DNA from: Pontibacter litorisediminis
GTDB lineage: Bacteria > Bacteroidota > Bacteroidia > Cytophagales > Hymenobacteraceae
NCBI RefSeq assembly: GCF_029360645.1
Contig: NZ_JARDUA010000009.1
Location: 62,001 to 126,000, forward strand
DNA: 64,000 bases
Direction: 5' to 3'
This document shows, one piece after another, positions 7,183 through 14,945 of the stretch. Under the pieces are notes generated by a model. It was not told the origin of the DNA. It made no database searches and worked only from the letters and a program-made list of their open reading frames with translations. The stretch's first letter is position 1, and every line of letters starts with the position of its first letter. The position numbers were made by a program, and so were the translations under genes.

Positions 7183-8757
7183 CTACTTCACTTTCTCAAA
7201 ATCCAGCTCGCTGAAGTGGAAGTCGGGGTTGTCTGCGTCCAGGCGCATCTGGCTGATGCTTCCGTCCTCACCGGTGATGAAGCGCACGTTGGTTGGCGTG
7301 AGCAGGGCAAAATCGGTTTTCCAGTCCAAGTTAAAAATATCGTGCTGCCAGAAATCGAGCGTGCCGCTGAGGGCCGGCGCCGGCTCCAGCTGCAGGTGCA
7401 GTTTGCCGTCTTTGAGGCTAACGGTGGCATTGCCGTAAAGCTTGCTGTGATAGGTGCCGGTGTACTCTTTGAGGTCGCGGGTGGGCTTGCTCTTTTTGGC
7501 TTTCTTCTCTTTAGGGGCTTTGGCGGCAGCGGTTGCCGCTGCCTTGCGGGCCTCGGCGGCTCTGTTCAGGTAGAACTGGCTCCAGTCGCGGCCATTCGCT
7601 ACATTCAAGAACTGGTCCAGGGTGTAGTTGCCGAGTGGTGCCATGATGCTGCTCATGCTATTAGTCAGGATCACCACGCCCAGGTTCTCCTCCGGCACCA
7701 GCACCGTGCGGCTGTTCATGCCCTCGTGGCCGCCGCCATGGTATACTTGCTTGCGCCCCTCGTAGTCGCCCACGAACCAGCCTAGCCCGGCACCCACAAA
7801 GTGCGTGGAGGGGGTTATTTCCTCGGATTGTTTGCTTACCGGGAAGGGGTTGTGCATGGTCCACATGTTGCGGCTGGACTCCTCGCTGAAGATCTCCTTG
7901 CCTTTATACTGGCCACGGTTCAGCTGCAGGCGCATCCACTGGGCCTGTTGGTTTACGCTGGTAAAAATGCCGGCCGCCGGGTTCCAGTTGTCCCAGGCGG
8001 TGAGGGTGGTGGCCACGGGCTTTTGGTTTTCATCATTCCCATGCGGCGAGGCGACGTTCTGCACGCCCTTCAGCTCGTTCACCGAAGTATAGGAGCGGCT
8101 CATGCCCAGCGGCTGGAAGAATGTCTCTTTGATGTAGTTCTCCCAGGTCTTGCCGCTCACTTTCTCAATCACCTCCCCGGCTGTGATGAACATCAGGTTA
8201 GAGTAACCGTAGCCGTTGCGGAAGCCGTACACTGGCTCCAGGTAGCGCATGCGCTCCACGATCTCGGGGCGGCTGTAGGTGGTGTTGTACCAGAGCAAGT
8301 CGCCGCTAAAGGTCTCAAAGCCCACGCGGTGGCACAGCAGGTCTTCAATGGTGAGGTTCTCAGTCACGAAAGGATCATAGAGCTGCAGGTAAGGCACGTA
8401 TTTCTTTACCTTGTCCGTCCACTGCAGCTTGCCTGCGTCTACCAGGGTGGCGAGGGCGGCGGCAGTGTAGGCTTTGGAATTGGAGGCAATACCGAACAGC
8501 GTGTTGGCGTCTACCTGGCCTCCCTTCTTATTGTCGAGCACACCGTAACCCTTGGCAAAGATCACAGAGTCGTTTTTGACGATGGCAATGGCCATGCCGG
8601 GCACGTCCCAGTCTTTTAATGCCTTTTGGTAATAGGCATCCAGCTTTTGAAGAGTGGCGGCTGTGTTTTGCTGTGCCCATGCCTGCGGCAGCGGCAGCAG
8701 GACCAGTAGTAACAGCAGCAGCAGGCGGAACCGCTTAGGGGTATGTTGGTGTATCAT
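7183..8757 (-). CDS. Exported serine hydrolase, class C beta-lactamase/PBP-like, with DUF3471
   Basis: A 524-aa protein with a clear Sec signal peptide (RLLLLLLLVLLPLPQAWA, cleavage near residue 28). The catalytic SxxK is S92-N-S-K95, the second-motif tyrosine is in YGYSNLMF, and the third motif is YHGGGHEGMNSR in place of KTG. After an Ala/Lys-rich linker (about 415-440) the C-terminal ~90 residues form a lipocalin-like DUF3471 domain. Such enzymes are usually periplasmic esterases or D-amino-acid peptidases rather than true beta-lactamases. It is divergent from the KirBac gene. Confidence 0.88.
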   Translation of the reverse strand: MIHQHTPKRFRLLLLLLLVLLPLPQAWAQQNTAATLQKLDAYYQKALKDWDVPGMAIAIVKNDSVIFAKGYGVLDNKKGGQVDANTLFGIASNSKAYTAAALATLVDAGKLQWTDKVKKYVPYLQLYDPFVTENLTIEDLLCHRVGFETFSGDLLWYNTTYSRPEIVERMRYLEPVYGFRNGYGYSNLMFITAGEVIEKVSGKTWENYIKETFFQPLGMSRSYTSVNELKGVQNVASPHGNDENQKPVATTLTAWDNWNPAAGIFTSVNQQAQWMRLQLNRGQYKGKEIFSEESSRNMWTMHNPFPVSKQSEEITPSTHFVGAGLGWFVGDYEGRKQVYHGGGHEGMNSRTVLVPEENLGVVILTNSMSSIMAPLGNYTLDQFLNVANGRDWSQFYLNRAAEARKAAATAAAKAPKEKKAKKSKPTRDLKEYTGTYHSKLYGNATVSLKDGKLHLQLEPAPALSGTLDFWQHDIFNLDWKTDFALLTPTNVRFITGEDGSISQMRLDADNPDFHFSELDFEKVK

Positions 8758-8881
8758 CCGGATGTTTGTGTATGTTGTAACGCAGCAATATACTTATATT
8801 TGGTTGGATAGCGAAGCGCAGGCGAAGGCATACACTAAGTTGCTGTGTATGCGTATGTTTCTGTAAGTAAACCCTCCTGCT

Positions 8882-9787
8882 ATGTTTGGGCGCACCATAG
8901 ACCTTGGCTTAGGAAAAAAGTATACCGGCAGAACAAAGCGGCTGATAAACAAAGACGGCTCGTTTAATATCGTGAAGCGGGGCGGCCAGTTGCGCCTCTA
9001 CGATACTTACCAGTACCTGAGCCGCGTTTCCATAGAGCGCCTCTCAGGCATGATCCTCGGGGTATACTTCCTGATCAACATCGTGTTTGCGCTGCTGTAC
9101 CTGTGGTGTGGCGTCGAGAACCTGCAAGGCATAGACCCCAACCTGCCGCCCTTCCTGAACGCGTTCTTCTTTAGTGTGCAGACCTTTACCACAGTAGGGT
9201 ATGGGGTGCTGTCACCGCACGGGGTGGCGGTAAACATGGTGGTCACCATCGAGTCGCTGCTGGGCTGGGTGGGCTTTGCCATCATTACCGGCGTAGTGTT
9301 TGGCCGCTTCTCCAAGCCCAACGTGCGTATCCTGTACAGCAACAACGCCGTTATCACGCCCGGCGTGGGTGGGCAAAAGCTGCAGTTCCGGTTGGCCAAC
9401 AAGCGCAGCAATGTGCTGTTGGAGATGGAGGCCAGGGTGCTGCTGGTGGTGCAGGATGCCCAGTTCAGCCGCAGCTATTACAACCTGAAGCTGGAGCAGT
9501 CTACGCTGCACTTCTTCCCGCTGGAATGGACGATAGTGCACCACATCGACGAGGAGAGCCCGTTGCTAAACACCACACCGGAGCAGATGAGGGAGCAGCA
9601 GGCCGAAGTGCTCATTTCCATCAAAGGCTATGACGAGGCGTTCGGGCAGAACATACATTCCCGCTTTTCCTATACGCCGGACGAGATTCTCTGGAATGCC
9701 CGTTTCAAGAAAGCCTACGACACCGACGCCGAAGGGCAGATCATCCTGAACCTGCACAGGCTGCACGAAACAGAACCCGTTCTTTAA
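8882..9787 (+). CDS. Inward-rectifier potassium channel, KirBac family
   Basis: A 301-aa protein. Two membrane helices (about 53-78 and 116-141) flank the pore helix and the TVGYG selectivity filter at residues 104-108. The C-terminal ~150 residues form the immunoglobulin-like cytoplasmic Kir domain, with FRLANKRSN and the LEWTIVHHIDEESPL segment typical of KirBac. It should conduct K+ across the inner membrane with gating by its cytoplasmic domain. The stop codon overlaps by 4 nt the stop of the convergent downstream gene, so there is no space for a terminator between them. Confidence 0.93.
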   Translation: MFGRTIDLGLGKKYTGRTKRLINKDGSFNIVKRGGQLRLYDTYQYLSRVSIERLSGMILGVYFLINIVFALLYLWCGVENLQGIDPNLPPFLNAFFFSVQTFTTVGYGVLSPHGVAVNMVVTIESLLGWVGFAIITGVVFGRFSKPNVRILYSNNAVITPGVGGQKLQFRLANKRSNVLLEMEARVLLVVQDAQFSRSYYNLKLEQSTLHFFPLEWTIVHHIDEESPLLNTTPEQMREQQAEVLISIKGYDEAFGQNIHSRFSYTPDEILWNARFKKAYDTDAEGQIILNLHRLHETEPVL

Positions 9788-10755
9788 GTGCCTTCCTCCT
9801 CGCGCGGAGCATGTGTTCCCCGCTCGTACTCCTTTTTCTCCAGCTCCAGTTGCTGTAGCTCCCCGGCAGAGAGGTCGGCAAGGCGGCGCAGGTCGGGCTG
9901 GCCGGCGTCTACCCAAGCCGTGTACCAGTAGCTGGCGATGGTGCGTACAGCCAGCCGCATCTGCCGTTCTACCTGCCCGTTCAGGCGCTTGCTGTAAGCC
10001 TCGGAAAAGGCGCGGGAGTACACGCGGGTGGTCAGGTTGTTGCGCACCTCGAAGCTATACTTCTTCTCCTCGTCAAACTCCTGCGTCAGCTCGCGCTCAA
10101 AGTATAAAACAGAGTCTAGGGCGGTGTGGGCGGAGGCCACCAAATCCCAAGCCCTGAGCTGCGGCTGCTCAATGTACATGGCCTGGCCCACAAAGAAGTC
10201 GTAGTGGCCGGAGAAGAGCTCGGGCAGGCGCGATTCCCAAAAGCCGTGGATGCCGCGCTGCCCTGTTAGCTGGCCGTTGTAGTTTTGGGTGGTGTGCAGC
10301 GGCACGCAGGCGTCGGCTATGTAGTGGCCCATTTCGGTGCTCAGGCGCAGGATGCGGTCTACGTTGCGCTCTTTGAAGGCCTGGGTGAGCTGGTACTTCA
10401 TCCGGTTGATGTGCCAGGGCACAATGCCATAGGCCAGGAGCGTGTCCTCGGTATACTGTTCCACGGCCTCCTGCCAGAAGCGCGGCATTTTGTACAGGGC
10501 GCTGTCGCCGTACACGTCCAGGTCGATGTAGTGGCGCGGTGCCTCGCCCTCCACAGCATAGCGGCGCTTGTCGGGGTTCACGGCGTTTTCGGTGATGTAG
10601 CGGATGTGCTTTTTGTAGAACCGAACCATCTCGGGCGGCAGCGCGAATACGGCCAGCCGGTTGATGCGCTGGTGCGCGAAGAAGCCCCAGGTGTAGCCGT
10701 TGAGCGGCAGCAGTAGGGTGATTGCCAGAAGTATACCTTTATACTTGGTAGCCAT
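9784..10755 (-). CDS. Zinc-dependent phospholipase C / S1-P1 nuclease-like protein
   Basis: A 323-aa exported protein. The signal peptide ends near GYTWG, and the mature N-terminus would expose W23, a residue that coordinates zinc in this fold. Histidines in GFFAHQRIN, PRHYIDLD, GHYIADACVPLHTTQNY and IHGFWESR follow the zinc-ligand order of the phospholipase C/S1-P1 nuclease superfamily. Whether it cleaves phospholipid or nucleic acid cannot be told from sequence. The gene converges on the KirBac gene with a 4-nt overlap. Confidence 0.8.
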   Translation of the reverse strand: MATKYKGILLAITLLLPLNGYTWGFFAHQRINRLAVFALPPEMVRFYKKHIRYITENAVNPDKRRYAVEGEAPRHYIDLDVYGDSALYKMPRFWQEAVEQYTEDTLLAYGIVPWHINRMKYQLTQAFKERNVDRILRLSTEMGHYIADACVPLHTTQNYNGQLTGQRGIHGFWESRLPELFSGHYDFFVGQAMYIEQPQLRAWDLVASAHTALDSVLYFERELTQEFDEEKKYSFEVRNNLTTRVYSRAFSEAYSKRLNGQVERQMRLAVRTIASYWYTAWVDAGQPDLRRLADLSAGELQQLELEKKEYERGTHAPREEEGT

Positions 10756-10972
10756 ACTTGCGGTGTACGGTAGATTGGGGCGAAGGTGTATGGGGAGGAG
10801 GCGATCCGGCTCCTTAGGCCGCGGTCCTCCTTAGGTTAGGGGAAGCATCCTCTAAAGGGAGGAGCAGTGACACAGCCCCTTGTTAGCGCCCCGTTTCCTA
10901 AACCGTTTTGCGGCAACAGGCGTTGCTTCTATAGTAGAGGAAGGCCGTGGGGGGCAGGAAGGAACGATACTG

Positions 10973-10981
10973 AAAGGAGGG
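10973..10981 (+). promoter_or_regulatory. Strong Shine-Dalgarno that fixes the permease start
   Basis: AAAGGAGGG lies 3 nt before the ATG at 10985. A longer in-frame ORF opens at a TTG at 10880, but that extension has low complexity and no ribosome site, so 10985 is preferred. Such a strong site is unusual in this genome. Confidence 0.7.
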
Positions 10982-10984
10982 TAC

Positions 10985-12247
10985 ATGAGCAAAAAGAACG
11001 GCGAGATGCGTTTTAACGCCACCTGGTCTATGGCGGTGGGCGGCATGGTGGGAGGCGGCATCTTCTCTGTGCTGGGAGTAGTGATAAGCACTGCAGGGCA
11101 GTGGGCCTGGCTAAGCTTTGTCATCGCCGGGGCGATCGCACTGATTTCGGCCCACAGCTATAGCCAGCTGTCGCTGAAGTATGAGCAAAGCGGCGGCGCC
11201 TTTACCTTTCTCAGCGACATCAACCACAGGGGCTTGGCAGGTAGCTTGTCCTGGGTGCTGATACTGGGCTATATCCTAACCGTTTCTGTTTACGCCTTTA
11301 CCTTTGGCCATTATGTGGCGCATGTGTTCAACTGGGGAGACTGGCTTCCGCGGGTGTTGGCCTTCATGATTATTGCCATACTGGCCCTGGTGAACCTAAG
11401 AGGGGTCAGCGATTCGTCCAAACTGGAGATTATTACGGTTTGGGGCAAGCTGTTCGTATTGCTGGGCCTGGCCTTGTTTGGCCTGGTGCAGTGGCGCCCG
11501 GGGCAGCTAACGGCAGGCATGGACGCAAAGCCCTGGCATGCCGCCATCGTTGGGGCCGCCACCATTTTTATGGCCTACGAGGGGTTTCAGCTCCTGTCGT
11601 ATGACTACGACGACATCAATAATCCCCAAAAAACATTGCCAAGGGCCACAATAGCAGCTGTTCTGTCCGTTATCGTAATTTACGTGCTGGTGGCGTTAGG
11701 GGCTACCATGCTGGTCGGGGCGCAGACGGTGGTCCAGCAGAAGGAGGTCGCTTTGGCTGTTGCTGGCAAGCAGGCGCTAGGCACCACGGGCCTGGTGTTG
11801 GTTACCGTTGCGGCGGCTTTCTCCACAAGCTCAGCTATCAACGCCACCCTTTTCTCCACAGGCAGGTTAATGGAGACGGTTGCCCGGAAAAAAGGGCTGC
11901 CGCAGGCTTTTGCCATAGAAAACAGCGCACAGATTCCGTTCTACGCTATCCTGATTATTGCGGGGCTATCGGCTGCATTGGCGGCTGTGGGGTCGTTAGG
12001 GGCACTGGTGGATGCTGCCAGCCTGATCTTCCTGATCACCTTTGGCACGGTGAATTTTATCGCTTTTCAGCAGAAGGTAAAGTATAGGCTGCTGTGCCTT
12101 GCCGGGGCTGCGGGTTGCCTGGTGGCCATCCTGGTTTCGGCGTACGAACAGATACAAACTAAGCCTGTGCCCTTGCTCGTGATCGTGTCCCTCATTTTAC
12201 TGGCCCTGCTAGGCAGGCCTTATGTCTTAAAGCGGATGAAGCAGTGA
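10985..12247 (+). CDS. APC-superfamily amino-acid permease
   Basis: 420 aa from the ATG at 10985. It has about twelve hydrophobic spans and the APC signature MAVGGMVGGGIFSVLG in the first helix, where the GGGI unwinding binds the substrate amine. A conserved FMAYEGFQLLSYDYDDINNP segment lies near the middle. It is an inner-membrane, probably cation-coupled amino-acid or amine transporter; the substrate is not predictable. The C-terminus ends shortly after the twelfth helix. It stands alone, with neighbours on the other strand. Confidence 0.88.
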   Translation: MSKKNGEMRFNATWSMAVGGMVGGGIFSVLGVVISTAGQWAWLSFVIAGAIALISAHSYSQLSLKYEQSGGAFTFLSDINHRGLAGSLSWVLILGYILTVSVYAFTFGHYVAHVFNWGDWLPRVLAFMIIAILALVNLRGVSDSSKLEIITVWGKLFVLLGLALFGLVQWRPGQLTAGMDAKPWHAAIVGAATIFMAYEGFQLLSYDYDDINNPQKTLPRATIAAVLSVIVIYVLVALGATMLVGAQTVVQQKEVALAVAGKQALGTTGLVLVTVAAAFSTSSAINATLFSTGRLMETVARKKGLPQAFAIENSAQIPFYAILIIAGLSAALAAVGSLGALVDAASLIFLITFGTVNFIAFQQKVKYRLLCLAGAAGCLVAILVSAYEQIQTKPVPLLVIVSLILLALLGRPYVLKRMKQ

Positions 12248-12299
12248 TGCGCTTGCTTTGTGAGAGCGGCAGGAGTAGGGCTACTGGAGGAAAGCGGGG

Positions 12300-12758
12300 C
12301 TACTGTGGTGCCACCAACTGAAGCCACGCCTCAGCGGCTTTCTCGTCCTCAAAGGATTTTACATCAAGCTGTTCTTTGATGTTGGGATACAACGCCTTGA
12401 AGGACCGCTGCCCATAAATGCCAGGGGAGAGCACGTGCGCCAAGTGCTGCAGGCCCAAAGCCTTGGCCTGCGGCGCCCACCTGTAAGCCAGCCAGTTTAC
12501 GGCTACATCCCAGGGGCCAATTAACTCGCGGTTGCTATTCAGTAACCCTTTGCAAGGCTTCTCGCGCAGCATCGCAAGGATTTGGTTGTTGCCCATCATC
12601 ACTGTTTCCAGCGATTGTATGCCTATCCAGTTTACGAAAATATAGACGTTACCCGGAGACCTGCTGGCTTCAAAGAAGACATCACCATTCCCCTTCTTCA
12701 ACTTCATATGCTCCACTAACTGTAATCCGTCCACTTTAGTCTGCTGTTTTGACTCCAC
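12300..12758 (-). CDS. STAS/SEC14-like domain protein
   Basis: A 152-aa soluble protein. The beta-alpha pattern (YIFVNWIGIQS, then LLNSNRELIGPWDVAVNWLAYRWAPQA, then a C-terminal FEDEKAAEAWLQL) resembles the SpoIIAA-like/STAS-SEC14 proteins that Bacteroidota carry in several copies. No phosphorylatable serine motif is obvious. It starts 53 nt after an RsbQ-like hydrolase on the same strand, so the two are probably co-transcribed. A role as an anti-anti-sigma-like or ligand-sensing partner is inferred from that context. Family assignment is moderate. Confidence 0.6.
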   Translation of the reverse strand: MESKQQTKVDGLQLVEHMKLKKGNGDVFFEASRSPGNVYIFVNWIGIQSLETVMMGNNQILAMLREKPCKGLLNSNRELIGPWDVAVNWLAYRWAPQAKALGLQHLAHVLSPGIYGQRSFKALYPNIKEQLDVKSFEDEKAAEAWLQLVAPQ

Positions 12759-12811
12759 ATGCTCAAAGCCTGCTCTTTTTACATGCCCTATTCAAGCATG
12801 TACGGAGTACC

Positions 12812-13600
12812 TTATAAAAAGCTCTTTATTGCTGCGATTGTTTCTTCCGGTGCGCTCAGGTTTGGGCAGTGGCCGGTTGCCTCCAATACTACCAGCTGGC
12901 TGCCGGCTATGTGCCTGTGCGTAAACTCGCCTACTGACAAAGGCGCAATGGCATCCTCCGAGCACTGCAAAATGAGCGTATCCACTTTTACGTGGGGCAA
13001 GTCCTGGCGGCAATCGGAGAGGAAGGTGAGGTGGGCAAAGTCTCGGGCAACCTCGTGGTTGCTTTTGCAGAAGCTTTGGGCCAGCTCCTGGCCTAGCGCT
13101 GGCCTGTCCGCATTGCCCATGATAACGGGAGCAATGGTGTTAGACCACCCCAGGTAGTCGCTATCCAGAGAATTGAGCAAGCCCATGATTTCTTCCCTGT
13201 TAAAGCCGCCTACATAGTCGCCGTCGTTGATAAAGCTTGGGGAGGGGCTAACCAGGACCAGCTTTGAGAACTGACCTGGCTTTATGTTGGCAGCCAGCAC
13301 CCCGATCATGGCGCTTACGGAGTGCCCTACATAAATGACATCCTGCAGTTCCAGTTCCTCACAGATTTCCAGCACATCCATGGCGTAGGCCTTTAAAGAG
13401 TCGTATTTCTCTTTGGTGTAGGTCGTCGCATCAGAGTTGCCAAAGCCGATCATGTCAAAAAGTATTATTTTGTAGTCGTCTTGAAAGGCAGGCGCTATGT
13501 GGCGCCACATGTTCTGATCGCAACCGTAGCCGTGGGCAAACAGCATGGGTTTCTCACCTTTTCCAGTAACCGTTACATTATTCCGTTGGATGGCATTCAT
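12812..13600 (-). CDS. RsbQ-like alpha/beta hydrolase
   Basis: A 262-aa cytosolic alpha/beta hydrolase. The oxyanion region is FAHGYGCDQNMWR, the nucleophile S94 lies in VGHSVSAMIG, the acid in CSEDAIAP and the histidine in GHCPNLSAP. These are the diagnostic RsbQ/KAI2-type segments. In Bacillus, RsbQ works with the PAS-phosphatase RsbP to activate sigma-B under energy stress, probably by producing a small ligand. No RsbP-like gene is in this window. The following gene is a STAS/SEC14-like protein, consistent with a signalling role. Confidence 0.88.
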   Translation of the reverse strand: MNAIQRNNVTVTGKGEKPMLFAHGYGCDQNMWRHIAPAFQDDYKIILFDMIGFGNSDATTYTKEKYDSLKAYAMDVLEICEELELQDVIYVGHSVSAMIGVLAANIKPGQFSKLVLVSPSPSFINDGDYVGGFNREEIMGLLNSLDSDYLGWSNTIAPVIMGNADRPALGQELAQSFCKSNHEVARDFAHLTFLSDCRQDLPHVKVDTLILQCSEDAIAPLSVGEFTHRHIAGSQLVVLEATGHCPNLSAPEETIAAIKSFL

Positions 13601-13757
13601 ATCGTTTAGGGTTAAGGTTAAACTAAATCAAATGGCTGTCAAATAACTCCTTCCGTGCTAAGGTAACCATGAAAAGTGGGAATCATAGTATCGCGGGTCT
13701 TATTTGCCTGGGGAAAATGTTTTAGGTGCGCAACCTGCCGTAGTTTAAAAGCAAAAA

Positions 13758-13788
13758 CCGGCCTGCCACATCCACTGTAGCAGGCCGG
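13758..13788 (-). terminator. Terminator of the ruvX-def operon
   Basis: Stem CCGGCCTGC / GCAGGCCGG (13758-13766 with 13780-13788). On the minus strand it is followed by TTTTTGCTTTT. It lies about 26 nt past the def stop codon. Confidence 0.8.
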
Positions 13789-13814
13789 GCAGGTATGAGC
13801 TCTAAAGTATAGGC

Positions 13815-14384
13815 TTAGCGTTTCCTAGACATCTCCGGGAAGCGCATCTTATAATCCGCGTCTACTTCACCTTTCGAGATTTTGGTGAGCTTGTTCTTGA
13901 TCAGGCGCTTCTTCAGGCCGGAAAGGTGGTCAGTGAACAGGACACCCTCGATGTGGTCATACTCGTGCTGGATCACGCGGGCGGTCATGCCATCGTACGT
14001 GTCCTCGTGCTCGTTCCACTCCTCATCAAAGTAGCGGATCACGATGCGCTCGGGGCGGTACACTACCTCGCGTACACCAGGTATGCTCAGGCAGCCTTCC
14101 TCAAAGCCCCACTCTTCCCCGTCTTCCTCCACAATCTCCGGGTTGATAAAGGCCTTTTTCACGCCTTTGCCCTTGTCCTCGTCGTCCATCATGGGCTCCG
14201 AGTCGATCACAAACAGGCGGATGCCCTTGCTGATCTGCGGGGCGGCCAGACCTACGCCGTGGGCGTGATACATGGTGGCGTACATATCCTCAACGAGCTC
14301 TTTCAGTTCCGGAAAGTCCTTCGGGATGTCCTGCGCCGGCTCCTTCAGAACCGGGTCTCCGTAGGCGGTAATTGGGTAAATCAT
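13815..14384 (-). CDS. def: Peptide deformylase
   Basis: A 189-aa protein with the three deformylase motifs: GVGLAAPQ (about 43-50), EGCLS with metal ligand C98, and QHEYDH with H140, E141 and H144. It removes the N-formyl group from nascent proteins at the ribosome using Fe2+ or Zn2+. An acidic insertion (about 63-75, MMDDEDKGKG) before the second motif is common in Bacteroidota enzymes. It overlaps the end of ruvX by 4 nt (ATGA), so translation is coupled. Confidence 0.96.
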   Translation of the reverse strand: MIYPITAYGDPVLKEPAQDIPKDFPELKELVEDMYATMYHAHGVGLAAPQISKGIRLFVIDSEPMMDDEDKGKGVKKAFINPEIVEEDGEEWGFEEGCLSIPGVREVVYRPERIVIRYFDEEWNEHEDTYDGMTARVIQHEYDHIEGVLFTDHLSGLKKRLIKNKLTKISKGEVDADYKMRFPEMSRKR

Positions 14385-14797
14385 ATGTTTCTGCTTTCTA
14401 AATACGACTGTAAAATAATAACGGCGCTGATGCGGTCCACGGTGGCCTTGTCCTGGCGGGCCTTCTTCTTCAGCCCACCGGCCAGCATCGTCTGCTGCGC
14501 GATCTTGGAGGTGAAGCGCTCGTCCACCAGGTGCACCGGTATGCCCGGGAACTCCTTCTGCAGCTTGCGCTGGAAACCCACCACGTGCTGCGTGTTATCG
14601 GTGGCCTCGCCCGAAAGGCGCTTGGGCATCCCCAGCACAAAGGCCTCCACCGGCTCGCGCTGCACATAGGCCTTCAGGTAAGACAACACATCCTGGGCAT
14701 GAACGGTTTCTAAGGGGCTCGCAATGATTTGGAGCGTGTCCGTAGCGGCCAGCCCCACCCGCTTTGTGCCGTAGTCAATTCCTAAGATCCTACCCAT
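14381..14797 (-). CDS. ruvX: Putative pre-16S rRNA nuclease / Holliday-junction resolvase YqgF
   Basis: A 138-aa RNase H-fold protein. The first catalytic aspartate is in ILGIDYGTKRVGLA, the VLGMPKRLSGEATDNTQ segment forms the second strand, and VHLVDERFTS carries the acidic/basic pair. It is implicated in 16S rRNA 5'-end maturation and DNA junction processing. It is the first gene of a two-gene operon with def and is preceded by a TACCTTTG promoter element about 20 nt upstream, implying a very short leader. Confidence 0.93.
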   Translation of the reverse strand: MGRILGIDYGTKRVGLAATDTLQIIASPLETVHAQDVLSYLKAYVQREPVEAFVLGMPKRLSGEATDNTQHVVGFQRKLQKEFPGIPVHLVDERFTSKIAQQTMLAGGLKKKARQDKATVDRISAVIILQSYLESRNI

Positions 14798-14816
14798 AAT
14801 GCTGTTACTTGTTCTG

Positions 14817-14824
14817 CAAAGGTA
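14817..14824 (-). promoter_or_regulatory. -7 promoter element for ruvX-def
   Basis: On the minus strand TACCTTTG fits TAnnTTTG and ends 20 nt before the ruvX start codon, leaving a leader of only about a dozen bases. Confidence 0.55.
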
Positions 14825-14945
14825 AGGATTTTAATTTTCGATTGATAACGAACAGCTCCGGGCGTAAAATGGGGGCTAGTTTAACCCAGGTGCAAGCCCT
14901 GAAATCGGGCTGGCAAGCAAAGGATGCCGCCGTTCTTAGGAAACC

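Noticed and set aside
7183..8757. True class C beta-lactamase (antibiotic resistance gene)
   Set aside because: The third motif is HGG rather than KTG and a DUF3471 domain is attached, which fits the broad serine-hydrolase family rather than a resistance enzyme.
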